A stretch of DNA of 64,000 nt from Ruegeria sp. AD91A (lineage in GTDB: Bacteria; Pseudomonadota; Alphaproteobacteria; Rhodobacterales; Rhodobacteraceae): positions 2,232,001 through 2,296,000 of the forward strand of contig NZ_CP031946.1 of NCBI RefSeq assembly GCF_003443535.1, in the 5' to 3' direction. A program made the position numbers and the translations under genes. A model generated the notes under the pieces. It did not search any database. It saw only the letters and a list, made by a program, of their open reading frames with translations, and was not told where the DNA came from. Below are positions 17,660 to 26,417 of this stretch, one piece after another; the stretch's first letter is position 1, and every line of letters starts with the position of its first letter.

Positions 17660-18748
17660 ATGGCCATTTCCAACTTTACCCGTCGCGCCGTCGTGGGGCT
17701 GATCGCCGCCGCCGGAGTCGCCGCACCTGCCGCTGCCGAAGTCGATTTCTCAGGCAAGACCATCGAATGGGTCATTCCGTTCTCAGAAACGGGCGGGTCG
17801 GCCAAATGGGCCAACTTCTTTGCGCCGCTTCTGTCCGAAGCACTGCCGGGTCAACCGACTGTGGTTGTGAAATTCATGCCGGGCGCCGGTTCGACCAAAG
17901 GCGCAAACTGGTTCCAGGAGCAAAGCCATGATGATGGTACGCTGCTGTTTGGCACCTCCGGTTCGACTCAATTCCCGTATCTGCTGAGCGATCCGCGCGT
18001 ACGCTATGAATACAACGATTGGATTCCGGTCATGGCGTCGGGAACAGGTGGCGTTGCGTATCTGAACCCCGAAGATGGGGCCAAGTTTGATGGTTCCGCC
18101 AATGCGCTGAAAGACACCAACTTCATCTACGGCTCGCAGGGTGCAACCCGTTTGGACCTTGTGCCTCTGCTGGCCTGGCAGATGCTGGGCATGAATGTTG
18201 AGCCGGTCTTTGGCATCAAGGGCCGCGGAGATGGCCGCCTAATGTTCGAGCGGGGCGAGGCCAATATCGATTACCAGACGTCCTCGGGCTATCTGGGCGG
18301 TTCGGCCCCGCTAGTCGAAGCTGGTCAGGCCGTTCCGATGATGACATGGGGCGCATTGGACGCGGATGGCAACATCGTGCGCGATCCGACCTTCCCGGAT
18401 ATCCCAACTTTCAAAGAGGTTTGCGCGGCCACCGAAGGGTGCGAAACCAGCGGAGAGGCATGGGATGCTTGGAAAGCGTTTTTCGTGGCAGGGTTCCCTG
18501 TGCAGAAACTGGCGTTCTTGCCCGGTGACACGCCACAGGAAGTGGTCGACGCATATACCGCAGCGTTCCAAGCCGTGACCGAGCGGGGTGATTTTGCCGA
18601 TATTTCCTCTAAACGCGTTGGTAAGTATCCTGTGTTTGTCGGCGATGGTTCGAAAGCGGCGCTGCAAACGGCGACCAATGTGGACGACAACGCCAAGCAA
18701 TACGTCTTGAACTGGCTGAAAGAGGCCTATGGTGTCGAGCTGAACTAA
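17660..18748 (+). CDS. tctC: TTT transporter substrate-binding protein TctC
   Basis: This is the periplasmic receptor of a tripartite tricarboxylate transporter. The 362-residue protein starts MAISNFTRRAVVGLIAAAG, a signal peptide with a Tat-like TRRA motif, cleaved probably after AAAE near residue 26, and continues VDFSGKTIEWVIPFSETGGS, the usual TctC opening. It is about 40 residues longer than common TctC proteins. GGGAGGAACCA precedes the start. A hairpin plus TTTT lies between it and tctAB. Context with TcuAB suggests tricarballylate or aconitate as ligand. Confidence 0.88.
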   Translation: MAISNFTRRAVVGLIAAAGVAAPAAAEVDFSGKTIEWVIPFSETGGSAKWANFFAPLLSEALPGQPTVVVKFMPGAGSTKGANWFQEQSHDDGTLLFGTSGSTQFPYLLSDPRVRYEYNDWIPVMASGTGGVAYLNPEDGAKFDGSANALKDTNFIYGSQGATRLDLVPLLAWQMLGMNVEPVFGIKGRGDGRLMFERGEANIDYQTSSGYLGGSAPLVEAGQAVPMMTWGALDADGNIVRDPTFPDIPTFKEVCAATEGCETSGEAWDAWKAFFVAGFPVQKLAFLPGDTPQEVVDAYTAAFQAVTERGDFADISSKRVGKYPVFVGDGSKAALQTATNVDDNAKQYVLNWLKEAYGVELN

Positions 18749-18763
18749 GCCCGGACACCGCGG

Positions 18764-18792
18764 CGCGCGCCTGGATATTGGGCGTGCGTTTT
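18764..18792 (+). terminator. Terminator-like hairpin between tctC and tctAB
   Basis: CGCGCGCC (18764-18771) pairs with GGCGTGCG (18781-18788), one G-T pair, around a 9-base loop, followed by TTTT. Placed 15 bases after the tctC stop and before the permease gene, it would let only part of the transcripts continue into tctAB. Confidence 0.6.
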
Positions 18793-18825
18793 CCAACAAG
18801 TTACAATTAATGAAAGGCGGCCGCT

Positions 18826-20856
18826 ATGGAGGTTTTCGCCACCGCTCTACCTGCGCTCAGCGACGCGTGGGGTTTGATCCTGCAACCCATTGTTCTGGGC
18901 TATCTTGTGCTCGGCGTCGTCATGGGGCTGGCCGTGGGCGTTTTCCCGGGTCTCGGAGGCATTGCCGGCCTGTCGCTGTTGCTACCTTTCATGTTTGGCA
19001 TGGACCCGATCCTGGGTCTGGCCCTGATGATCGGTATGGTCGCGGTGGTGCCGACCTCGGACACCTTCGCTTCAGTCTTGATGGGCATTCCCGGCAGTTC
19101 TGCTTCGCAAGCCACGGTGCTGGACGGCTTCCCTATGGCCAAAAAGGGCGAGGCTGCGCGGGCGCTTTCGGCGGCCTTCTCCTCGTCCCTATTCGGTGGG
19201 CTGGTCGGCGCGACTTTTTTGACCATGTTCATCCTGATTGCGCGGCCTATCGTTCTGGCCTTCGGCTTGCCCGAGATGCTGATGATCACAATTCTCGGCC
19301 TGTCGATGGTCGCTATTCTGGCCGGGCGGATCCCGCTGAAAGGCGTCGCCGCCGCCGGTCTGGGCCTGATGGTTGGCACAATTGGCGAGGCCGACGCAGG
19401 CGGATCGCTGCGGATGGCAACCTATGACATTCCCTATTTGACGGACGGCCTGAAGCTGGTCATCGTGGGTCTGGGCATCTTTGCAGTACCCGAGATCGTT
19501 TCGCTGCTACGGCAGGATCGGTCTATTGCCAAAGGCGCTTCGTTGGGCGCTGGATGGTTGGATGGCGTCAAAGACTGGTTTGCGAACATCTGGTTGTCGG
19601 TGCGCTGTTCCATAATCGGAGTGATCGTCGGGGTTATCCCCGGCCTCGGCGGCTCGGTTGTCGACTGGATTGCCTATGGTCATACAGTTCAAACGACCAA
19701 GGACAAAAGCAATTTCGGTAAAGGCGAAGTGCGCGGTGTCATCGGCCCGGAAAGCTCGAACAACGCCAAGGAAGGCGGCGGTCTGGTGCCGACGCTTCTG
19801 TTCGGCATCCCCGGCTCAGGATCGATGGCGATCTTTATCGGTGCAGTCGCTCTGCTGGGGTCGGGGGATATCGAAGTCGGTCCGAGCATGCTCCAGGACA
19901 ATCTCGACATCACCTATTCGATCGTTTGGCTGCTGGCGCTGGCCAACGTAGTGGGCACGATCCTGTGCATCGCAGCCTCGGGCGGAATCGCCAAGCTGAC
20001 CACGATCCGGTTCACCTATCTGGCCCCGTTCCTGTTCATGCTGATCAGCTTCGCGGCCTTTCAATCCGGACAGAACTTCGAAGACCTGCTGGCCCTGTTC
20101 GTGATCGGCCTGATCGGCATCTTTCTGCGTCGGTTCGACTGGTCGCGTCCGGCCTTTCTGATCGGCTTCGTACTGTCGAACCCGGTCGAGAAGTTCACCA
20201 ATCAGGCGTTCCAGATCGCCTCATTCCGGTTCCGCAAAAGCTTTGGCGAGGGGATGGAATATGTCTTCAGCCCCATCGTCATCGTGCTGATCGTGGTCAC
20301 GGTTGTTTCGGTCATTCTGGGTATCCGGCAGGCCAAGATGATCATGGCCGAGGGTGATGTTCAGGCCGGTACCAAACGCGCGCCGCTTATCTTTCTGCTG
20401 GTGATCATGGCCTATCTGATCGTCGCTTTGGTCAACGCCAACATGATCCCCGACTACAACATGACCGACAAGATCATCCCGCTGGTTATCGGCAGCGTCT
20501 CGCTATTCTGTTGCGTGATCCTTCTGATCCAGATGATGCGACGTCCCGAAGGCGACGTGATCTTTGCCGACAAGGAAATCGCCGGTGAAGACGCCAGCGC
20601 ACCCCACGGTCTGTGGTCCACTCTGGCGTGGTTCGCCAGTTTGATCGCGGCCACGTGGGTGGTGGGCTTCATCCTCGCCCTGATAGGGTTCCTGATCGCC
20701 TTTCTCCGTATCCGCGCCGGGTCCAGCTGGCAGATGACATTGATCCTGACCGCCTGCGGCATTGGGTTCATGTGCCTGATGGCCGGTGCGCTGAACCGCG
20801 ATTTCCCGCCGGGTCTGTTGCAAGACATGGTCAGCCTGCCCTGGCCGTTGAAGTGA
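18826..20856 (+). CDS. tctA: Fused TctA-TctB membrane protein of a TTT transporter
   Basis: This 676-residue protein joins the large and small TTT permeases. Residues about 1-510 are TctA, with the two family signatures VFPGLGG (early) and VIPGLGG (middle), GIPGSSASQ and GIPGSGS, and about twelve hydrophobic segments. Residues about 520-676 form a TctB-like region with four hydrophobic segments and a polar loop (PEGDVIFADKEIAGED). A lone TctA is about 500 residues and TctB about 150, so the sum fits a fusion. It explains why no separate tctB lies in this operon. It is 10 bases upstream of the isomerase gene. Confidence 0.88.
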   Translation: MEVFATALPALSDAWGLILQPIVLGYLVLGVVMGLAVGVFPGLGGIAGLSLLLPFMFGMDPILGLALMIGMVAVVPTSDTFASVLMGIPGSSASQATVLDGFPMAKKGEAARALSAAFSSSLFGGLVGATFLTMFILIARPIVLAFGLPEMLMITILGLSMVAILAGRIPLKGVAAAGLGLMVGTIGEADAGGSLRMATYDIPYLTDGLKLVIVGLGIFAVPEIVSLLRQDRSIAKGASLGAGWLDGVKDWFANIWLSVRCSIIGVIVGVIPGLGGSVVDWIAYGHTVQTTKDKSNFGKGEVRGVIGPESSNNAKEGGGLVPTLLFGIPGSGSMAIFIGAVALLGSGDIEVGPSMLQDNLDITYSIVWLLALANVVGTILCIAASGGIAKLTTIRFTYLAPFLFMLISFAAFQSGQNFEDLLALFVIGLIGIFLRRFDWSRPAFLIGFVLSNPVEKFTNQAFQIASFRFRKSFGEGMEYVFSPIVIVLIVVTVVSVILGIRQAKMIMAEGDVQAGTKRAPLIFLLVIMAYLIVALVNANMIPDYNMTDKIIPLVIGSVSLFCCVILLIQMMRRPEGDVIFADKEIAGEDASAPHGLWSTLAWFASLIAATWVVGFILALIGFLIAFLRIRAGSSWQMTLILTACGIGFMCLMAGALNRDFPPGLLQDMVSLPWPLK

Positions 20857-20866
20857 GGGATCCAAA

Positions 20867-21955
20867 ATGACCCAAACTGCGATCCCTTACATCTTCATGC
20901 GTGGCGGCACTTCGAAAGGTCCGTATTTCCGCCGCTCAGATTTGCCCGAGGATTTGGACACGCTGGCCGAGGTGCTGGTCGCCGCCCTTGGTTCCGGGCA
21001 GTCGCTGAACATCGATGGTATCGGCGGCGGCGCGGCGGTGACCACGAAGGTCGCGATGCTGTCGGTCAGTGAGGATGACTGGGCCGATATCGACTATTTC
21101 TTCGCGCAGGTCTCGGTCGACGAGAAACTGGTCGATTTCAAGCCCACGTGTGGCAATATCCTGTCCGGCGTTGCCCCTGCGGCCATCGAAATGGGACTGT
21201 TTGTACCACAGGGCGATGAAACTGAGATCCGCATTCGGGCCGTCAATACGGGGGCTCGGGTCGTGGCCAAGGTGAATACACCCGAGGGCGAATTGACCTA
21301 TGAGGGCGATGCGGAGATCGCTGGTGTACCCGGCCATTCAGCGCCGGTGCAGCTGAGTTTCATGGGTGTGGTGGGCTCGGCAACCGGAGCTTTCCTGCCC
21401 ACGGGCAACTTACGCGATACCGTTCAGGGCGTTGAACTAACTTGCATGGATGTTGCAATGCCGATGGTCATCGCCCGCGCCGCAGACTTCGGGCTGACGG
21501 GCTATGAAAGCGCCGAGGAGTTGGATGCCAACCACACTTTTTTTGATCGGATGGAGGCTGTTCGGATTGAGGCCGGGGATCGGATGGGTATGGGGGATGT
21601 GTCCAAATCGGTCACTCCCAAATTCGGCCTCATCGCGCCTGCCAGAGAGGGCGGAACGCTTGCGGTGCGGTATTTCATGCCGTGGAAGACCCACCCGACC
21701 ATGGCGGTCACCGGCGCGCAATGCATGGCGTCCTGCGCGCTGACGCCTGGCACAGTCACGGACGGTTTGCTGGATCGCCCCACTGCAAGTCCGGCTGAAG
21801 TCGTGCTGGAGCACGCCTCCGGCGAAATCGACGTGCTGGTGGAGTTCTCCACCACTGACGGGTTCTCCGTGGACGCGGCGGGCCTAGTACGGACCGCGCG
21901 CAAGTTGGCGGACGGGCATGTTTATGTGCCGCAATCTGTTTGGAATGGAAGTTGA
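20867..21955 (+). CDS. PrpF/GalD-family isomerase (DUF453)
   Basis: This 362-residue cytoplasmic protein has the family opening IFMRGGTSKGPYF, then GGGAAVTTKVAML and TCGNILSGVAP, which carries a candidate catalytic cysteine. The family includes 2-methylaconitate isomerase (PrpF), 4-oxalomesaconate tautomerase (GalD) and aconitate isomerase; all move a double bond in a tricarboxylic acid. The opening is closest in my memory to GalD, but the neighbours (TTT transporter, TcuAB) point to trans/cis-aconitate or a related substrate, so no symbol is given. GAGGGATC precedes the start. Confidence 0.85.
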   Translation: MTQTAIPYIFMRGGTSKGPYFRRSDLPEDLDTLAEVLVAALGSGQSLNIDGIGGGAAVTTKVAMLSVSEDDWADIDYFFAQVSVDEKLVDFKPTCGNILSGVAPAAIEMGLFVPQGDETEIRIRAVNTGARVVAKVNTPEGELTYEGDAEIAGVPGHSAPVQLSFMGVVGSATGAFLPTGNLRDTVQGVELTCMDVAMPMVIARAADFGLTGYESAEELDANHTFFDRMEAVRIEAGDRMGMGDVSKSVTPKFGLIAPAREGGTLAVRYFMPWKTHPTMAVTGAQCMASCALTPGTVTDGLLDRPTASPAEVVLEHASGEIDVLVEFSTTDGFSVDAAGLVRTARKLADGHVYVPQSVWNGS

Positions 21956-21973
21956 TCAGGTGCCATCTATTAG

Positions 21974-21989
21974 GTATACGACGGTATAC
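21974..21989. promoter_or_regulatory. Two GTATAC boxes, candidate GntR operator
   Basis: GTATAC occurs at 21974-21979 and 21984-21989, ten bases apart (one helical turn), 17 bases before the start at 22006. The same hexamer is the core of the palindrome at 24288-24305 next to the GntR gene. FCD-type GntR proteins commonly bind such cores. Confidence 0.5.
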
Positions 21990-22005
21990 AATATTGGAGG
22001 ATACG

Positions 22006-22242
22006 ATGGACGACTATTCGGAATGCCTCGCTATCGCGCGTCAGGAACTTAGGTTGGCGCAAGCGGTCCTAAGGCGGGATATGGCAGAGTACCCGACACC
22101 GATCGCTGGGTGCGATGAGCAGTTCAACCATCTGCTGGACCAAAGCGAACGCGTCCGGAACGCGCTGGCCGCCCTCGACGCTCCGCATTTTGTACCAACC
22201 CCAAGAAAGCTGACCTACGGTCAGGGTATAGAAAGCCGATGA
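22006..22242 (+). CDS. Small protein of unknown function
   Basis: This 78-residue protein (MDDYSECLAIARQELRLAQA...) is predicted mostly helical, acidic at the start, with no signal peptide or membrane segment. The start at 22006 follows TGGAGGATACG; an in-frame extension to 21940 would cover the GTATAC boxes. Its stop overlaps the start of the dehydrogenase by four bases (ATGA), so it is translated with it. I do not recognise the family. Its place suggests an accessory role in the tricarballylate/aconitate module. Confidence 0.65.
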   Translation: MDDYSECLAIARQELRLAQAVLRRDMAEYPTPIAGCDEQFNHLLDQSERVRNALAALDAPHFVPTPRKLTYGQGIESR

Positions 22243-23219
22243 ACGTACATATTCTGGATGACTGGTTTGACACGCTGCGTGGCCTGCCGTGCTTTGAAAA
22301 ACTCATCAGTCATGAGGTGACGGTATGGACGGATCATGTCGAAGACACTGACGTTCTGGCCGAGCGGTTGCAGGATGCAGAGGTGCTGGTGCTGTTCCGG
22401 GAACGCACCAAAATCACTCGCGCCTTGCTGGAGAAATTGCCGGAGCTGAAACTGATCAGCCAGCGCAGCGTTTATCCTCATGTCGATGTTGAGGCCTGTA
22501 CAGAACACGGAATGTTGTTGTGTTCGAACATGCATGGTGGGACGCCGTCCTACGCCGCAGCCGAACTCACTTGGGCGTTAATCATGGCTGGGATGCGCGA
22601 CTTGCCCGCACAAATGGCCTCGGTCAAAGCGGGGCATTGGCAGGCTGGTGTGGGCAAAACGCTGCGGGGCCGTCAGTTGGGGCTCTATGGCTATGGTCGC
22701 ATTGCCCGCGCCGTTGCGGGTTATGCCGAGGCGTTCGGGATGAATGTTGTCTGGTGGTCGTCTGAGGAAGGTCGGGCACGCGCGCAGGCGGATGGCGCGC
22801 TGGTCGCGCCCAGCCGTGAAGCGTTCTTTGCCGACAACGATGTCGTCTCAGTCCATGTGCGCCTGAAACCGGACACGCGCGAGATCATCACCGCATCGGA
22901 TTTCGCACAGATGCAGCCGGGGGCGCTGTTTGTGAACACCTCGCGGGCCGGGCTTATCGCTCCGGGCGCTTTGATTGAGGCGCTGAACGCCGGTCGCCCC
23001 GGCAAGGTGGCCATTGATGTGTTCGATACCGAGCCACTGACCGATACGACCGATCCGTTATTGTCGCATCCCAACCTGATCGCGACCCCACATATCGGCT
23101 TCGTCACCGAGGATGAGTTCGGCCTGCAATTCGCTGATATTTTCGATCAGGTGAACGCCTATGCCGAAGGTGCTCCGATCCACATGATCAACCCCGAGGT
23201 TTGGACCAGCGCAGAATAA
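22239..23219 (+). CDS. D-2-hydroxyacid dehydrogenase family protein
   Basis: This 326-residue NAD(P)-dependent oxidoreductase has the substrate-binding part at both ends and a Rossmann domain in the middle (GRQLGLYGYGRIARAV, a GxGxxxG variant with Y-G-Y-G). Catalytic-type residues are present: NTSRAGLI with the arginine, a glutamate in DTEPL and the histidine in TPHIGFVTEDEF. It probably reduces or oxidises a 2-hydroxy or 2-oxo acid. It overlaps the upstream small gene by four bases and its 3' end overlaps the convergent AbrB-family gene by 32 bases. Confidence 0.88.
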   Translation: MNVHILDDWFDTLRGLPCFEKLISHEVTVWTDHVEDTDVLAERLQDAEVLVLFRERTKITRALLEKLPELKLISQRSVYPHVDVEACTEHGMLLCSNMHGGTPSYAAAELTWALIMAGMRDLPAQMASVKAGHWQAGVGKTLRGRQLGLYGYGRIARAVAGYAEAFGMNVVWWSSEEGRARAQADGALVAPSREAFFADNDVVSVHVRLKPDTREIITASDFAQMQPGALFVNTSRAGLIAPGALIEALNAGRPGKVAIDVFDTEPLTDTTDPLLSHPNLIATPHIGFVTEDEFGLQFADIFDQVNAYAEGAPIHMINPEVWTSAE

Positions 23220-24291
23220 GATTTGCGGCGATGGGCGCACCGATGATCACCAACACGATCCTTGTAAGATGGTGGGTGATCACAAAGCCCAGATCCGCGC
23301 CCGAGACGATGGCCAGCACCGTCATCTCTGCCTGCCCACCAGGGGCGAAGGCCAGAAACGCCTCGACAGGTTGGCCCAGTCCCAAGGTCGTGACAACGGC
23401 GGTGAAAGCGGCTGCCAGGACGGCGAGGACAATGACATAGGCGAAGCCCGCTGCCACTACCCGGCGCAACTCGACCCAGGTAACACCAACAAACTTCACT
23501 CCAATCCCGCAGCCAATGAAAAACTGCGCTGCAAGGATGGCCTCGCGAGGCGGTCGGGTATGAATGAAGTCGCCCAGTGACAAGGCTGCCGTCAGGATCA
23601 TTGGCCCCAGGATTGACGCCCCGAATAAGCCGATCCGCTCCCCGCCTTTCCAGCCGACAAAGGCGGCCAGAACCATCAGCGCTAATTCATTTATTGGCAG
23701 GTTGTGCGCGGGCTCGCCAATCGGATTGGTGAGTTGGGCATCATAGAACACGGCGAGGAACAAGGGGGCCAACGTCACGATGATCAGCACGCGCGTACCG
23801 TGGATCAAGGACAAGGTACGCGGATTGGCCCCCGCCTCAGTGCCAAAGATGATCATGTCTTGCAAACCGCCCGGCATAGCTGCGTAGAAAGCCGTTGTGG
23901 AGTCAAAGCCCCAGATCTTGCGAAAGAATGGCACACCTACCAAAGCGATCAGCAAGATGAAGAACGGGATCAGCGCAATCGACGCGGCCATTTGGGGCAA
24001 TTGGGTAAAAAGAGCCGGCGTAATCGACGCCCCTACTGCCACGCCCAGTATGGTGCGGGCGGCGACGGAGACCTGTCCAAAGCCTTCCATCGGTGCATGC
24101 GCAAGCGCTGCAATCAAACATGCGCTCATTGGCCCGAACAGAAAGGGTAGCGGCAGGTTCAGCGCCCAGAATACCCCCGTGCCCAGAACGGCAAAGCCGA
24201 GCGTCACGGCCCGCTTTGTCAGCAGAGAAGGTGTCTTGTTCTGGGTGGGCAAGGTGCGGGTTCCGACAATATTGACTCGATTTGCATCCAA
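23188..24291 (-). CDS. AbrB-family (duplicated) integral membrane protein
   Basis: This protein of up to 367 residues has about ten hydrophobic segments in two related halves (PFLFGPMSACLIAALA; IGLFGASILGPMILTAAL), typical of the AbrB/ammonia-monooxygenase-like membrane family of uncertain function, often near TTT transporters. The start is uncertain: no ATG precedes the first helix, so TTG at 24291, TTG at codon 14 or GTG at 24207 are options. If 24291 is right, the start codon lies inside the GTATAC palindrome at 24288-24305, which would tie the gene closely to the divergent GntR. Confidence 0.75.
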   Translation of the reverse strand: MDANRVNIVGTRTLPTQNKTPSLLTKRAVTLGFAVLGTGVFWALNLPLPFLFGPMSACLIAALAHAPMEGFGQVSVAARTILGVAVGASITPALFTQLPQMAASIALIPFFILLIALVGVPFFRKIWGFDSTTAFYAAMPGGLQDMIIFGTEAGANPRTLSLIHGTRVLIIVTLAPLFLAVFYDAQLTNPIGEPAHNLPINELALMVLAAFVGWKGGERIGLFGASILGPMILTAALSLGDFIHTRPPREAILAAQFFIGCGIGVKFVGVTWVELRRVVAAGFAYVIVLAVLAAAFTAVVTTLGLGQPVEAFLAFAPGGQAEMTVLAIVSGADLGFVITHHLTRIVLVIIGAPIAANLILRWSKPRG

Positions 24292-24305
24292 CTGTATACA
24301 TCTGG
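24288..24305. promoter_or_regulatory. CCANNTGTATACANNTGG palindrome, candidate GntR operator
   Basis: The sequence CCAACTGTATACATCTGG is symmetric at 14 of 18 positions. It lies 25 bases before the GntR start and at the start region of the divergent AbrB-family gene. Its GTATAC core recurs twice at 21974-21989, supporting shared control. Confidence 0.6.
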
Positions 24306-24330
24306 ACGCAATAAGACAAGTGAGCCCGTT

Positions 24331-25011
24331 ATGACCATTCAGGACGACCCCTTACAGCCCGGCCCGCAAGGCAATTCTGCGTATCAGCGGTTGCTGGAGG
24401 AGATTCGAGACGGCAGTCTTCTGCCTGGCGAACGTCTTCGCGAGGTCGAGCTGTCCGAACGGTTGGGAGTCAGCCGCACCCCTGTACGCGAGGCGATCCG
24501 GCAATTGGAGGCCGACGGGTTGGTCACGCATGTGCCACGGCAAGGCGCGACTGTGCGCAGTCTGGATTACGCCGAGGTCATGGAACTCTATGAGATGCGC
24601 GCGGTGCTTGAAGGGACAGCGGCCCGTCTGGCAGCCCGCGCGGCGTCTGATGTCGAACTGGATGAGCTTGAGGTTCTGAATGACCGGCTGGCAGAGGCAG
24701 GCACGGGACCTGACGCAGCGCGTCTCAACCGGGTTTTTCACGCGACGCTTCTGGATGCGGCCAAAAATCGGTTTCTGGCGAAATCCATGTTGTCGCTGCA
24801 AAAGGCGCTGCTGATCCTTGGGCCGTCTCAACTGCTGGATAGTGATCGGGCCGAGGCTGCGGTGGCCGAGCATCGGCGCATTATGGCGGCTTTGAAGGCC
24901 CGCGACGGCGCAGCGGCCGAAACAGAAATGCGGGCGCATATTCAGGCGGCGCAACGTATGCGCATCCGTGCGTTGCAGGAACGCGATCGAACAACCGACG
25001 AACATCAATAG
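24331..25011 (+). CDS. GntR-family (FCD) transcriptional regulator
   Basis: This 226-residue regulator has an N-terminal winged helix-turn-helix (AYQRLLEEIRDGSLLPGERL, LSERLGVSRTPVREAIRQLE) and a C-terminal helical FCD ligand domain (LYEMRAVLEGTAARLAA; HRRIMAALKARDG), whose metal-binding histidines are partly visible (FHATL, EHRRI). FCD regulators sense organic acids. It lies 11 bases upstream of tcuA and is divergent from the AbrB-family gene. It is a functional counterpart of TcuR in location, although TcuR of Salmonella is a LysR protein. Candidate sites are given at 21974 and 24288. Confidence 0.9.
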   Translation: MTIQDDPLQPGPQGNSAYQRLLEEIRDGSLLPGERLREVELSERLGVSRTPVREAIRQLEADGLVTHVPRQGATVRSLDYAEVMELYEMRAVLEGTAARLAARAASDVELDELEVLNDRLAEAGTGPDAARLNRVFHATLLDAAKNRFLAKSMLSLQKALLILGPSQLLDSDRAEAAVAEHRRIMAALKARDGAAAETEMRAHIQAAQRMRIRALQERDRTTDEHQ

Positions 25012-25022
25012 GTGGACAGGAT

Positions 25023-26417
25023 ATGGCCACCCAAAAGGAAGCTTACGATATCGTTGTGATTGGCGGCGGCAACGCTGCGCTCTGTGCCGCGATGACCGCC
25101 GCTGAAGCAGGCGCCCGCATTCTGATTCTCGAAACGGCTCCGAAACCTTATCGTGGTGGGAACTCGCGTCACACGCGTAACTTTCGGTGCATGCACAAAT
25201 CTCCTCTGGGTCCGTTGATCGAGGAGTATAGCGAAGACGAATACCTCTCGGATCTGCTCAAGGTCACCGGCGGAAAAACCGACGAACATCTTGCCCGCCT
25301 TGCAATCCGTACCTCCGAGGAATGCTTGCCCTGGATGGAAGAGCACGGGGTTCGGTTTCAGCCATCTTTGTCGGGAACTTTATCTTTGGCGCGGACCAAT
25401 GCGTTCTTTATGGGGGGCGGTAAGTCTCTGGTAAACGCGTATTATCGGACGGCGGCTGGGCTGGGCGTTGATGTGCTGTATGAGGCCGCAGTCACGCATT
25501 TGGAACTGAATGGTGATCAGATCGATTGGGTCAATTACACCTACGAAGGTCAGTCTCATCGCATTGCGCCCAAAGCGGTCATCGTTGCCTCCGGTGGGTT
25601 TCAGGCGGATACGGATTGGCTCACTAAGGCCTGGGGTGAGCCCGCAAAGAACTTCCTGATCCGGGGTACTCCTTACAACAGGGGCGTGGTGCTGGCCGAT
25701 CTGCTGGACCAAGGCGTCGATAGCGTCGGTGATCCGACCCAATGCCACGCTGTTGCCATTGACGGGCGTGCGCCGAAATTCGACGGCGGCATCGTCACCC
25801 GTCTGGACTGCGTGCCATTTTCCATCGTCGTGAACAAGGACGCCCAGCGACTCTATGACGAAGGCGAGGATGTCTGGCCCAAGCGCTACGCGATCTGGGG
25901 TCGATTGGTGGCAGCCCAACCGGATCAGGTGGGTTATGTGATCATCGACGCCAAGTCGTTGAACCTGTTCATGCCGTCCGTGTTCCCGCCGCTAAAGGCG
26001 GAGACGTTGGACGAATTGGCCGGGATGATGGACCTGCCTGCGGACAAATTGAAAACGACCGTCAGCGAATTCAACGCCGCTTGCGGTGACACCAGCGGGT
26101 TTCATCCGACCGAGTTGGACGGGGTCGCGACCTCGGGTCTGACACCACCTAAGACCAACTGGGCGCGCCCAATTACCGAACCGCCTTTGTATGGCTATTC
26201 ACTGCGCACCGGTGTGACCTTCACCTATCTTGGGCTGAAGGTTGATGAGGCGGCCCAGTGCTCGACCTCAAACGGAAAGATCAAAAACCTGTGGGCCGCA
26301 GGCGAGACCATGGTCGGGTCGATCCTTGGGCAAGGTTACTTGGCCGGGTTCGGCATGACCATCGGAACTGTTTTTGGACGCATCGCAGGACGTGAGGCCG
26401 CCGCTTATGCAAACTGA
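25023..26417 (+). CDS. tcuA: FAD-dependent tricarballylate dehydrogenase TcuA
   Basis: TcuA oxidises tricarballylate to cis-aconitate in the cytoplasm, passing electrons to TcuB. The 464-residue protein begins with the FAD dinucleotide motif (YDIVVIGGGNAALCAAMTAA), then GGNSRHTRNFRC, and has the succinate-dehydrogenase/fumarate-reductase flavoprotein pattern ending in NLWAAGETMVGSILGQGYL. Length fits the family. It follows the GntR gene by 11 bases and overlaps tcuB by 11 bases. The neighbouring TTT transporter would supply the substrate. Confidence 0.9.
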   Translation: MATQKEAYDIVVIGGGNAALCAAMTAAEAGARILILETAPKPYRGGNSRHTRNFRCMHKSPLGPLIEEYSEDEYLSDLLKVTGGKTDEHLARLAIRTSEECLPWMEEHGVRFQPSLSGTLSLARTNAFFMGGGKSLVNAYYRTAAGLGVDVLYEAAVTHLELNGDQIDWVNYTYEGQSHRIAPKAVIVASGGFQADTDWLTKAWGEPAKNFLIRGTPYNRGVVLADLLDQGVDSVGDPTQCHAVAIDGRAPKFDGGIVTRLDCVPFSIVVNKDAQRLYDEGEDVWPKRYAIWGRLVAAQPDQVGYVIIDAKSLNLFMPSVFPPLKAETLDELAGMMDLPADKLKTTVSEFNAACGDTSGFHPTELDGVATSGLTPPKTNWARPITEPPLYGYSLRTGVTFTYLGLKVDEAAQCSTSNGKIKNLWAAGETMVGSILGQGYLAGFGMTIGTVFGRIAGREAAAYAN

